This document shows positions 7,352 to 16,082 of a DNA stretch of 64,000 nucleotides, piece by piece. Source of the stretch: Microbacterium schleiferi. Its GTDB lineage: Bacteria; Actinomycetota; Actinomycetes; Actinomycetales; Microbacteriaceae. The stretch lies in contig NZ_JAJGNI010000010.1 of assembly GCF_020781975.1 (NCBI RefSeq), positions 1 through 64,000 on the forward strand, in the 5' to 3' direction. The stretch's first letter is position 1. Every line of letters starts with the position of its first letter. The position numbers and the translations under genes are program-made. The notes beneath the pieces were generated by a model that ran no database searches, was not told the DNA's origin, and worked only from the letters and a program-made list of their open reading frames with translations.

Positions 7352-8962
7352 ATGCCCTTCCCGTCCACCGCCCGCCTCGCCCAAGCCGGCGCCGTCGTTG
7401 CCGCGGGGGCGCTCCTGCTCACCGCGTGCAGTGGCGACCCGGCGCCGTCGGCGAGCACCGCGCTCGCTGACAGCGGCGAGCAGATCGACAGCATCACTGT
7501 CGCGCTGCCCGGATCGCTGTCCAACCTCTACGTCGGGCAGGAGTCCGGCATCCTGAACTACTACATCGCCTCGATCGCGCAGGAAGGTCTCGTCGCGATC
7601 GACGCCGACGGCGCCATCCAGCCCGCCCTCGCCGAGTCGTGGTCGCAGCCCGATGACGTCACCTACGTCTACGAGCTTCGCGATGACGCGATGTTCCAGG
7701 ACGGCACGCCGGTCACGGCCGATGATGTCGTCTTCAGCCTCAACGAGGCTCGCGACGAGACCACCTCGCCCGGGCTTGCGTATTACATGACCAACGTCGA
7801 GTCGGTCGAGAAGACCGGCGACAGTGAGGTGACGATCACCCTCACTGAGCCGGATGCCGCGTTCGCCAAGAACATGAGCACCGGTGGCGCGGCCTTCATC
7901 ACTTCGAAGGCGTTCTGGGATGCCAACGACGGAAACGTCGGTACGGCATCCTCCCTCCTGATGGGAACCGGCCCCTACAAGGTCACCGAGTTCGCGCCCG
8001 ACTCGCACGTGACGTTCGAGCGCACCGACACCTGGTGGGGCGAAGAGCCGAAGGTCAAGAGCATCACCGTCAACTTCATCCCGGATGAGTCGACCAGACT
8101 CCTCGCGGCACAGTCGGGTGACATCGACGTGGCGTTCAACGTGCCGCTGGCCCAGTCCACGCAGTGGGAGGGCCTGGACACCATGCGCGTCGACTACGTC
8201 AACGACCTGTCGTATGTCGGGCTCTACTTCAACACCAGCGTTGCCCCGTTCGATGACCCGAAGGTGCGCGAGGCGATCGCCCACGCGGTCGACCGCGATG
8301 CCTACGTCGACAAGCTGCTGCGCGGGCACGGTGAAGCTGCCACCGCGATCATGACCCCCGAGTCACTCGCCGCCGTGTACTCCCCGGATGTCGCCCGCGA
8401 GAAGCTCGCCGAGATCCCGCAGTGGGACTACGACCTGGATGCTGCCAAGGCGGCGCTCGCGGAGTCGGGGTACCCCGACGGGTTCGAGACCGAGATCCTC
8501 ACCCCGAACACCGGCCCCCAGCTGGGCACGGCAGCGCAGGCGCTCTCGCAGAACCTTGCCGAGATCGGAATCACGCTGAACGTTCGCGAAGTGCCGATCG
8601 AGGAATGGCTTGCGAGCCTGGATGCCTCCAGCGACTACGGCCTGAACATGATGTGGTACTTCTCGACCCTCGGTGACCCCGCCGAGATCCCGAGCTACCT
8701 GCTGGGCGTCGGCAACCCTGCCGCATACGACAACCCCGAGATCATGGCGCTGCTGTCGGAGGTGGGCGCAGAGTCCAACCCGAGTGATCGCATCGACCTG
8801 CTCATCGAGGCCGAGACGCTGCAGGCCGAGGATGCCGTCAACATTCCCCTCTGGTGGGGCCAGTCGGCCACCGCGTTTGCCAACAACCTCGGAATGAACG
8901 ACTACAGCCCGTTCGCGTTCATCTCGTCGTGGCCGACGCAGCTCTACCGCGCGGCGCAGTAA
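7352..8962 (+). CDS. Family 5 peptide-binding lipoprotein of ABC transporter
   Basis: 536 residues from an ATG preceded by a good ribosome binding site (AGAGGAGAG, 5 bases away). The signal peptide ends in a lipobox (GALLLTAC, lipidated Cys about residue 26). The mature part is a SBP_bac_5 protein (QPALAESWSQPDDVTYVYEL, FQDGTPVTADDVVFSLNEARD, KVREAIAHAVDRDAYVDKLL), which captures oligopeptides or similar compounds outside the cell. It heads a run of permease and ATPase genes. The upstream LysR frame reads straight into it, so it could also be made as part of a longer fusion; the internal ribosome binding site argues for separate translation. Confidence 0.9.
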   Translation: MPFPSTARLAQAGAVVAAGALLLTACSGDPAPSASTALADSGEQIDSITVALPGSLSNLYVGQESGILNYYIASIAQEGLVAIDADGAIQPALAESWSQPDDVTYVYELRDDAMFQDGTPVTADDVVFSLNEARDETTSPGLAYYMTNVESVEKTGDSEVTITLTEPDAAFAKNMSTGGAAFITSKAFWDANDGNVGTASSLLMGTGPYKVTEFAPDSHVTFERTDTWWGEEPKVKSITVNFIPDESTRLLAAQSGDIDVAFNVPLAQSTQWEGLDTMRVDYVNDLSYVGLYFNTSVAPFDDPKVREAIAHAVDRDAYVDKLLRGHGEAATAIMTPESLAAVYSPDVAREKLAEIPQWDYDLDAAKAALAESGYPDGFETEILTPNTGPQLGTAAQALSQNLAEIGITLNVREVPIEEWLASLDASSDYGLNMMWYFSTLGDPAEIPSYLLGVGNPAAYDNPEIMALLSEVGAESNPSDRIDLLIEAETLQAEDAVNIPLWWGQSATAFANNLGMNDYSPFAFISSWPTQLYRAAQ

Positions 8963-8981
8963 CACCGACGGAACCACCACT

Positions 8982-9977
8982 GTGACAACAGGTTCACCCC
9001 TCCGGGCACGCGCCCCGCGATCACGGCCGCTTGGCCGCATGCTCGCGGTGCGCGTGCTCGGCATGCTCGGCGTGCTGCTGGTTCTCTCGTTCATCGTCTT
9101 CTCGCTGATGTACCTCGCCCCGGGCGACATCGTGAAGAACCTGCTCGGGAACCGGCCGTCCTCACCGGATGCGGTTGCAGCTATCCGAGCCCAGTACCAC
9201 CTTGATGACGCGTTCCTCGTGCAGTACGTGCGATGGCTGGGCGGTTTCGTCACGGGGGATCTCGGCGAGTCGATCCGGCTGCAGACAACCGTGGCCGACG
9301 CGATCTCCTCCCGCGTCGGGCTCACCGCGGCGCTCTGCGGGATCGCGTTCGTCATCGCCCTCGTGGTGGCGATCCCGCTCGGCGTGCGCAGCGCCGTACG
9401 GGCAGGCGGAGCGTCCGACCGCACTGCCAGCGCGCTCGCGGTCGTCGGGCTCAGCGCCCCGACGTTCGCCGTCGGTCTGCTGCTCCTCTACGTCTTCGCG
9501 TACTACCTTCCGGTCTTCCCGGTATACGGAGCAGGGTCGGGCGGGCTCGACACGCTCTGGCACCTCGTCCTCCCGGCGATTACCCTCGCCCTGGGCTTGG
9601 GTGCCATCATCCTGAAACTGACCCGCACCGCCATGCTGCGCGAACTCGAAGCCGACTACGTCACCTCGGCCCGCGCTCGCGGTCTGTCGGAGCGCAGCGT
9701 CCAGCGCATCGCGCTGCGCAACGCCGCGATCCCGATCGTGACCGGCGCGAGCCTCGTGCTGACCTTCCTCGTCGGTGGCACCGTGCTGGCCGAAACCACC
9801 TTCGCACTGCCGGGCCTGGGCACCCTGCTGCAGGACTCCGTGCTGTTCAAAGACATCGCCGTCGTACAGTCGCTCACACTCCTGGTTGCGATCGTCATCG
9901 CCGTGATCGCGCTCCTTGCAGACATCGCCTACATCCTGCTCGACCCGCGGGTGCGCGAACGGGGGGTGCCGGCATGA
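8982..9977 (+). CDS. Peptide ABC transporter permease, DppB type
   Basis: A 331-residue inner membrane permease with a GTG start. The N-terminal helix is followed by the DppB-type periplasmic loop (YLAPGDIVKNLLGNRPSSPD, YHLDDAFLVQYVRWLGGFVT) and the ATPase-coupling EAA loop (ELEADYVTSARARGLSERSV). It pairs with the next permease to form the channel for the substrate delivered by the binding lipoprotein. Its stop overlaps the next ATG by four bases, so the two are translationally coupled. Confidence 0.93.
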   Translation: MTTGSPLRARAPRSRPLGRMLAVRVLGMLGVLLVLSFIVFSLMYLAPGDIVKNLLGNRPSSPDAVAAIRAQYHLDDAFLVQYVRWLGGFVTGDLGESIRLQTTVADAISSRVGLTAALCGIAFVIALVVAIPLGVRSAVRAGGASDRTASALAVVGLSAPTFAVGLLLLYVFAYYLPVFPVYGAGSGGLDTLWHLVLPAITLALGLGAIILKLTRTAMLRELEADYVTSARARGLSERSVQRIALRNAAIPIVTGASLVLTFLVGGTVLAETTFALPGLGTLLQDSVLFKDIAVVQSLTLLVAIVIAVIALLADIAYILLDPRVRERGVPA

Positions 9978-10831
9978 CCGCCGCGATCGAACTCATGACC
10001 TCACCGACCCGTCGCCGCAGACGGATGCCGATTCTCATCATCCTGTCGGTGGGCCTGATCGCTCTCGTGGTGCTGGCTGCCGTCCTCGGTCCGTTGCTGT
10101 TCCCCGACGCCATGCGCCAAGACATCCTCTCCGCGCTCCTGGCCCCGGGACAGGACGGACACCTGCTCGGCACCGACGAGCTCGGTCGCGACGTGTTCGC
10201 TATGACGGTCGCGGGCACCGCGTCGGCCCTGGTCGGACCGGTGTGTGTCGCCCTCGGATCGATGCTGCTCGGCATCCTGCTCGGCACGCTCGCCGGCTAC
10301 GAGCGCGGCTGGCTCGACTTCCTGATCAGCCGCTGGACCGACCTGCTGCTCGCCCTTCCGGTGCTGCTGGCGGCGATCGTCGTCGCCGGTGTGTTCGGCG
10401 GCGGGTACTGGGTGACCGTGGTTCTGCTGATCGCGCTGTTCTCGCCGTCGGACATCCGAATCGTGCGCGCGGGCGTGCTCGAGCAGTCGGCCCGGCCCTA
10501 CATCGAGGCTGCCCAGATGCTCTCGCTCTCGCGGTGGCGCGTGATGTTCCGCCACATCCTGCCGAACGTGTCGACCCTGGTGATCACGAACGCGATGCTC
10601 AACGTCGCGTTCGCGATCGTCGCGTTCTCGTCGCTGTCGTTCCTCGGCGTCGGGGTGCCGCCGGGGACTGCCGACTGGGGGCGCCAGCTCACCGACAACC
10701 GGGCGATCATGTTCGACAACCCTGCCGCCGTCATGGTGCCGGCCGCCCTCATCATCCTCGTCGCGTGCGCCGTGAACCTCGTCGGCGACTGGCTGGGTCA
10801 GCGCCTCTCGCAGGTGGGAGAAGACGCATGA
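9974..10831 (+). CDS. Peptide ABC transporter permease, DppC type
   Basis: A 285-residue permease starting MTAAIELMTSPTRRRRRMPI. It has the DppC-type soluble segment GTDELGRDVFAMTVAGTASA and the coupling loop (PYIEAAQMLSLSRWRVMFRH, ILPNVS). The C-terminal VGVPPGTADWGRQLTDNRA is also typical of DppC. Both its start and stop are in ATGA overlaps with its neighbours, marking a tight operon. The longer frame from 9233 is an artefact of the preceding gene. Confidence 0.93.
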   Translation: MTAAIELMTSPTRRRRRMPILIILSVGLIALVVLAAVLGPLLFPDAMRQDILSALLAPGQDGHLLGTDELGRDVFAMTVAGTASALVGPVCVALGSMLLGILLGTLAGYERGWLDFLISRWTDLLLALPVLLAAIVVAGVFGGGYWVTVVLLIALFSPSDIRIVRAGVLEQSARPYIEAAQMLSLSRWRVMFRHILPNVSTLVITNAMLNVAFAIVAFSSLSFLGVGVPPGTADWGRQLTDNRAIMFDNPAAVMVPAALIILVACAVNLVGDWLGQRLSQVGEDA

Positions 10832-12396
10832 CCGGAGTGAAGATCGAGGGGCTCACCGTCCAGGGGCCCCAGGGGGTCATGGTCGAGCCGTTCGACGCGA
10901 CCATAGCCCCGGGTCGAACTCTGGCGATCATCGGTGAATCCGGATCGGGCAAGACCCTCAGCGCCAAGAGCCTCATCGGCCTCCTGCCCCGTGGTTTCCG
11001 CGCCGCAGGGACCGCCGTCGTCGGCGAACGCACGCTTGCGCTGGATGCCGCACCTGCAGCGTGGACGTCGGTGCGGGGGTCGACCGTCGCGCTTCTGCTG
11101 CAGGACCCGTTCACGAGCCTCTCGCCGGTGCACCGCTGCGGGGATCAGATCGCCTGGACGCTGCAGGCGGCATCTGACAGGCGGATCGCGGCATCCGACC
11201 TCGCTCGCGAGGTGGCCGCGCGGCTGGCCGAGGTGAAGCTCCCTGAACGCGTCGCGCGAGCCTTCCCGCACCAGCTCTCGGGCGGCATGCGGCAGCGGGT
11301 AGCTATCGCGGCGGCGCTGGCCGCTGACCCGAAGCTCCTTATCGCGGATGAGCCGACCACCGCGCTTGACGCATCGAACCAGGCCGAGATCCTCGACCTG
11401 CTGCGCGCGGTGCAGGCACGTCGGGACCTGTCGGTCATCCTCATCTCGCATGACCTGGGACTCGTGCGCGGCCGGACCGACGACGTCTTGGTCATGCAGC
11501 ACGGCGTCATCGTCGAGCGTGGAGCAACCGGCGATGTGCTGTCTGCTCCGAAGCATCCGTACACCCGTGCGCTCATCGACGCGGACCCCGTCCTCGCGCC
11601 GCCGCGTGAAACTGCTGCGCCCGAGGCCGACCAGACTCCGACCCTCCTGCAGGCGACGGGAGTGACGAAGCACTTCGGGGAGCGCACGGTGCTCGATGGC
11701 GTCGACCTGCGCATCGGCGAAGGCGAGATCGTCGGCGTGGTCGGAGAATCCGGGTCGGGCAAGTCGACGCTCGCGCGCTGTATCGCGGGGCTGGAGCGCG
11801 AAGACGGCGGAGTCATCTCCTTTGTCGGTGAGAACCTCGCCCCGGGACGCCGCTCGCGCACACCAGCGCAGATGCAGATCGTGTTCCAAGATCCGTACTC
11901 GTCGCTGAACCCGATGATGTCGATCGGGTCGATCCTGCGCGAAGCCCTCGCCGTCGCGCGCCGCCCGGCATCCGATGTGGCTGTGCTGCTCGAGACCGTC
12001 GGGCTTCCCACCGACTTCGCCGGCAAGCGCCCGGCCGAACTGTCGGGTGGTCAGCGCCAGCGCGTCGCTATCGCGCGTGCCCTGGCACCGAGGCCGCGCC
12101 TCCTCATCTGCGACGAGTCGGTCTCAGCACTCGATGTCTCGGTGCAAGCCCAGATCCTGGCGCTGTTGACCACGCTGCGTGACGACCTCGGTATCTCGCT
12201 GTTGTTCATCTCGCACGACCTGGCAGTCGTGCGACTGCTCGCCGACTCCGTAACCGTGCTCTGGGACGGCCGCGTGATCGAGAGCGGACCGTGCGAACAG
12301 GTGCTCACCGAGCCCCGACACGAATACACCCGGATGCTGGTTGCCGCCGCGCACCGCGAGAACACGTCGGTGGGTACCGGCGAGAGAGAAGACTGA
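10828..12396 (+). CDS. Fused double ATPase of the peptide ABC transporter (DppDF-like)
   Basis: A 522-residue cytoplasmic protein carrying two complete ABC ATPase domains. The first has Walker A GESGSGKTL, signature SGGMRQR and Walker B IADEPTTALD; the second, after a linker near residue 270, has GESGSGKST, SGGQRQR and CDESVSALD. Each is followed by the oligopeptide-transporter C-terminal motif (KHPYTRALIDADP; RHEYTRMLV). Such fused DppD-DppF proteins power import through the two permeases just upstream. It starts within an ATGA overlap with the DppC-type gene. Confidence 0.93.
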   Translation: MTGVKIEGLTVQGPQGVMVEPFDATIAPGRTLAIIGESGSGKTLSAKSLIGLLPRGFRAAGTAVVGERTLALDAAPAAWTSVRGSTVALLLQDPFTSLSPVHRCGDQIAWTLQAASDRRIAASDLAREVAARLAEVKLPERVARAFPHQLSGGMRQRVAIAAALAADPKLLIADEPTTALDASNQAEILDLLRAVQARRDLSVILISHDLGLVRGRTDDVLVMQHGVIVERGATGDVLSAPKHPYTRALIDADPVLAPPRETAAPEADQTPTLLQATGVTKHFGERTVLDGVDLRIGEGEIVGVVGESGSGKSTLARCIAGLEREDGGVISFVGENLAPGRRSRTPAQMQIVFQDPYSSLNPMMSIGSILREALAVARRPASDVAVLLETVGLPTDFAGKRPAELSGGQRQRVAIARALAPRPRLLICDESVSALDVSVQAQILALLTTLRDDLGISLLFISHDLAVVRLLADSVTVLWDGRVIESGPCEQVLTEPRHEYTRMLVAAAHRENTSVGTGERED

Positions 12397-12397
12397 C

Positions 12398-13486
12398 GTG
12401 CAATCGATCGAACCGGTGCTCGCGGAAGGCGCAGAAGCCGTCACCGCGGTTCTGGATGCCGGCCTGGCTGATGCTCTGGGTGCTGAGCGAGCCGCGCGCT
12501 GGCGCGTCGAGCGCGCCGGGTACCGCCCCACGGCGCACATGCTCGGTAGCGGCGCCGGCATCCTGGCTGCCGTGCTCACGTCCGGTCGCCCCGCGACAGC
12601 TGCGACCAAGATCGTCGACCTGTGGACCTCGCCCGAGGCTCCGACTGACGCTGCCGATCGCCTCATCGCGGGCGTGATCGCTGCGGCAGCTGAGCGCGGC
12701 GACGCCGCCGTGAAGTGGGAACTGCCCGAGGATGCCGCGGTTCCCGCGTCGGCCGCAGCGCTCGGGTTCGCGCCTCTGCGCGCCCCCTGGGGTGCTGTCG
12801 GCACCGAGGCGACGCAGGGGCTCGTGCACTGGCTCATTCCCCTGACCCATGACGAGCCCGGCTACTACGGACAGACGACCCTCTTCACGTGCGGAGCGGT
12901 AGCGGCCCTCATCGCGACCGAGCGCCACGGCAGCCCCGGCTTCGGGGGCGAGACCGTGCCCGATCGTGATCTCGAGATCGACTTCTGGCGTCGCGCCAGC
13001 AACTACCCGGCCTGTGAACCGCTCGGACTGGCCGTCACGGTGCAGGAGCACGTCGGCTCTCGCGGCGCGGTGGAGGTCGCACTCGATCACCCAGGACCTG
13101 TCCTGCTGGAGGATTTCACCGGCTTCGACTACGACTTTCGGGCAGAGCTGCAGCGGGAATCGCGCAAACGCGCGGCAGATCTCGGCATCCCGGTCGACAC
13201 GGCCCGAATCCCGATGACCGACGTCGCGGCGCGGGTGGCCGCGGGCGAGCAGGCCCTGCTTCTCATCGACGAGGCGCCGATGCACGCCGACCCCGGACCG
13301 CACTGGATCGTGGCTCACGCCGCTGCCGGCCCCTATGTCGTCGTCGAGGACCCGTGGGTGAACCAGGCGACGGGGGAGACCTGGGTCGATACCCATGATC
13401 TTCCGATCCACATCGATGACCTGGAACGCCTCGTCGCCTGGGGACCCGAAGGCTACCGCGGCGTCATCTTCCTCTCGCCGCGCTGA
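12398..13486 (+). CDS. GNAT-like domain fused to C39-like peptidase
   Basis: A 362-residue protein with a GTG start one base after the ATPase stop. Residues 1-150 resemble a GNAT fold (VDLWTSPEAPTDAADRLIAG, GDAAVKWELPEDAAVPASAA, ALGFAPLR) but lack a clear acetyl-CoA loop, so this part may be inactive. The second half is a Peptidase_C39-like domain: YYGQTTLFTCGAVAALIATE with candidate catalytic Cys165, then PHWIVAHAAAGPYVVVEDPW with His302. There is no signal peptide, so it should act on imported peptides in the cytoplasm. The peptide specificity is unknown; the operon context supports peptide processing. Confidence 0.75.
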   Translation: MQSIEPVLAEGAEAVTAVLDAGLADALGAERAARWRVERAGYRPTAHMLGSGAGILAAVLTSGRPATAATKIVDLWTSPEAPTDAADRLIAGVIAAAAERGDAAVKWELPEDAAVPASAAALGFAPLRAPWGAVGTEATQGLVHWLIPLTHDEPGYYGQTTLFTCGAVAALIATERHGSPGFGGETVPDRDLEIDFWRRASNYPACEPLGLAVTVQEHVGSRGAVEVALDHPGPVLLEDFTGFDYDFRAELQRESRKRAADLGIPVDTARIPMTDVAARVAAGEQALLLIDEAPMHADPGPHWIVAHAAAGPYVVVEDPWVNQATGETWVDTHDLPIHIDDLERLVAWGPEGYRGVIFLSPR

Positions 13487-13535
13487 GTCGACGGGCCGGG
13501 CGGATGTCCGGGGTCGCGAATAGACTTGCGGGGTT

Positions 13536-15938
13536 ATGGATGTGGTGGATGACGAGCTGCTGACCGGCCTGAATCCGCCGCAGCGCGAGGCGGTGCTGTA
13601 CCGGGGCCCGGCGCTCCTGATCGTCGCGGGCGCGGGGTCGGGCAAGACCCGGGTGCTCACCCACCGGATCGCGTCGCTGCTGCGCGGTGGCGAGGCCTAT
13701 CCGAGTCAGATTCTCGCGATCACGTTCACCAACAAGGCAGCCGGTGAGATGCGCGAACGTGTCGAGCAGCTCGTCGGTGAACGCGGGCGCGGGATGTGGA
13801 TCTCGACGTTCCACTCCGCGTGCGTGCGGATCCTGCGTCGCGAGGCCGAGCAGTTCGGGTTCACGAAGGCGTTCACGATCTACGACTCCGGCGACTCCCG
13901 TGCTCTCATCAAGCGCCTCGTGAAAGAGCACGAAGCCGACGCTCTCGGGCTGACCCCCGCGGGCGTGCAGGGACGGATTTCCAAGCTCAAGAACGAACTC
14001 GCGGATGCCGAGTCCTTCGCGCGACAGGCGAACATGAGCGACCCCGCCGAGCGCCTCTTCGTCGAGATCTTCGGCGACTACCAGCGAGCTCTGCAGCGCG
14101 CCAACGCGTTCGACTTCGACGACCTCATCGCCCAGACCGTGTATCTGTTCCGCGCGTTCCCGCAGGTTGCGGATGTCTACCGCCGGCGCTTTCGGCACGT
14201 CCTCGTCGACGAGTACCAGGACACCAACCACGCGCAGTACGCGCTTATTCACGAACTCACTCGCCCTGTCACGGGGGCTGCAGCCGAGCCGTATTCCGTC
14301 GGCGGAATGATGATCTTCGAGCCCGACGAGGCTCCCGAACTCGAGGGTGCCTCGCTCACCGTCGTCGGTGACTCAGACCAGTCGATTTACGCGTTCCGCG
14401 GGGCCGACATCCGCAACATCAGCGAGTTCGAGCGCGACTTCCCCGGCGCGAAGGTCGTGCTCCTGGAACAGAACTACCGGTCGACACAGAACATCCTCTC
14501 GGCGGCGAACGCCGTCATCGGCAACAACTTCGATCGCAAAGACAAGAAGCTGTGGACGGACGTCGGGGCAGGCGATCCTATTGTCGGCTTCACCGGTTAC
14601 TCCCAGCACGACGAGGCCCAGTTCGTCGCTGACGAGATCGAAGCCCTCCACCGCCGCGGCGTCGAGTACGGCCAGATGGCAGTTTTCTATCGCACGAACT
14701 CCCAGTCCCGTGCGCTGGAAGAGATCTTCATCCGCTCGGCAGTGCCTTACAAGATCATGGGCGGCACGAAGTTCTACGAACGCGCCGAGATCAAGGATGC
14801 CCTCGCGTACCTGGTCGCTGTGGCCAACCCCGCCGATGAGATGGCGGTGCGCCGCATCCTGAACAAGCCGCGGCGCGGCATCGGCGACGTCACCGAGACG
14901 GCCATCGCCCGCTACGCGGCGGACCAGCAGATCACGTTCCGCGATGCGCTCGCCAACGCCTCGGCCCTCGGCGTCGGCCCCAAGATCCAAGCCGCGATCG
15001 CGCAGTTGGATTCCGTTCTCGCTGAGGCGAGCGCCCTGATGCTCCCGTCCTCCGGTGAGCTCCCGCCGCCCACCACGGTGGCCGAAGGGCTTCAGCTGCT
15101 TCTGAACAAGTCGGGTTACCTCGACGCGCTGCGCGCCTCCCGCGATCCGCAGGATGAAGCGCGCGTCGAGAACCTCGACGAACTCGTCGCCGTCACACGC
15201 GAGTTCGCCCGCAACAACCCCGACGGCACGATCATCGACTTCCTCACCGAGGTCGCCCTCGTCGCGGATGCCGACGACCTCGACGACGCGAGCGGGTCCG
15301 TGTCTCTCATGACGATGCACACGGCGAAGGGGCTGGAGTACGACACCGTGTTCATCACGGGCGTCGAAGAGGATCTCATCCCGCACCGCATCTCGGCCGG
15401 GGAACCGGGCGGACCGCAGGAAGAGCGGCGCTTGTTCTACGTCGGCGTCACGCGTGCTCGAGCGCGGCTCTATCTCACGCTCGCGATGACCCGAGCGCAG
15501 TTCGGCGAAGTGTCGGTAGCGATGCCCAGCCGGTTCCTGCAAGAGATCCCTGCGACGCTCATCGATTGGCGCCAGTCCCCGGGTGATGTGAACTCCCGTG
15601 GGGGTTCCCAGTCCCGCGCCCTCAATGCGCGGCCAGGGCGGGGCGGGTTCGGGTTTGGCTCGAGCGGCGGCAGCTTCGCGGGCTCCGGGCGATACGGCGA
15701 CGCGCTCGTGCCGAAGTCGACATCGATCGACAAGTTCGCCAACCGGATTCCCGCGAAAGTCCGCGACAACGGCGACATGGAGCTTGCGCCGGGAGACCGC
15801 ATCCGTCACGACGACTTCGGCGAGGGGCGAGTGGATGCTGTCACCGGCGAGGGGGCGAAGCGCGTCGCGCATGTTCGTTTCGATAGCGCGGGCGCCAAGA
15901 AGCTCCTGATCAAGATCGCCCCGATCGAAAAGCTCTGA
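13536..15938 (+). CDS. pcrA: ATP-dependent DNA helicase PcrA/UvrD
   Basis: An 800-residue superfamily 1A 3'-5' helicase used in repair and in clearing replication blocks. Visible motifs are Q-motif LNPPQREAV, motif I AGAGSGKTRV, motif Ia ITFTNKAAGEMRERV, motif II VLVDEYQDTNHAQY, motif III VVGDSDQSIYAFRGADIRN, motif IV EQNYRST and motif V/VI (MTMHTAKGLEYDTVFITGVE, GVTRARARLYLTLA). The length is normal for actinobacterial PcrA, including a glycine-rich linker and a basic C-terminal Tudor-like tail (GDRIRHDDFGEGRVDAVTGE). It stands alone between the peptide operon and the exchanger gene. Confidence 0.96.
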   Translation: MDVVDDELLTGLNPPQREAVLYRGPALLIVAGAGSGKTRVLTHRIASLLRGGEAYPSQILAITFTNKAAGEMRERVEQLVGERGRGMWISTFHSACVRILRREAEQFGFTKAFTIYDSGDSRALIKRLVKEHEADALGLTPAGVQGRISKLKNELADAESFARQANMSDPAERLFVEIFGDYQRALQRANAFDFDDLIAQTVYLFRAFPQVADVYRRRFRHVLVDEYQDTNHAQYALIHELTRPVTGAAAEPYSVGGMMIFEPDEAPELEGASLTVVGDSDQSIYAFRGADIRNISEFERDFPGAKVVLLEQNYRSTQNILSAANAVIGNNFDRKDKKLWTDVGAGDPIVGFTGYSQHDEAQFVADEIEALHRRGVEYGQMAVFYRTNSQSRALEEIFIRSAVPYKIMGGTKFYERAEIKDALAYLVAVANPADEMAVRRILNKPRRGIGDVTETAIARYAADQQITFRDALANASALGVGPKIQAAIAQLDSVLAEASALMLPSSGELPPPTTVAEGLQLLLNKSGYLDALRASRDPQDEARVENLDELVAVTREFARNNPDGTIIDFLTEVALVADADDLDDASGSVSLMTMHTAKGLEYDTVFITGVEEDLIPHRISAGEPGGPQEERRLFYVGVTRARARLYLTLAMTRAQFGEVSVAMPSRFLQEIPATLIDWRQSPGDVNSRGGSQSRALNARPGRGGFGFGSSGGSFAGSGRYGDALVPKSTSIDKFANRIPAKVRDNGDMELAPGDRIRHDDFGEGRVDAVTGEGAKRVAHVRFDSAGAKKLLIKIAPIEKL

Positions 15939-15954
15939 GGGTCGCGTCTGGGAG

Positions 15955-15976
15955 GGGGCGCCAGGACTTTCGCCCC
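15955..15976 (+). terminator. Hairpin after pcrA
   Basis: GGGGCG (15955-15960) and CGCCCC (15971-15976) flank a ten-base loop, 16 bases after the pcrA stop. No T-run follows, as is common in GC-rich actinobacteria, so termination is plausible but unproven. Confidence 0.4.
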
Positions 15977-16082
15977 TGAGCGCCACCCGTGGGCGCGCGT
16001 ACGATCGCGATGACGGCGTGAGCGAGGGTGCACCGGCGCCCAGGGCCCACAGAAGGTCAGGCCCGCTGGCAGAAGGAGGCCC

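Noticed and set aside
14373..15986. A 537-codon minus-strand frame opposite pcrA
   Set aside because: Composition shadow of the helicase gene; Arg/Gly/Val-rich text with no recognisable domain.
15977..16082. A riboswitch upstream of the AspT-type exchanger
   Set aside because: The 5' region has short GC stems only; I could not match any conserved aptamer core.
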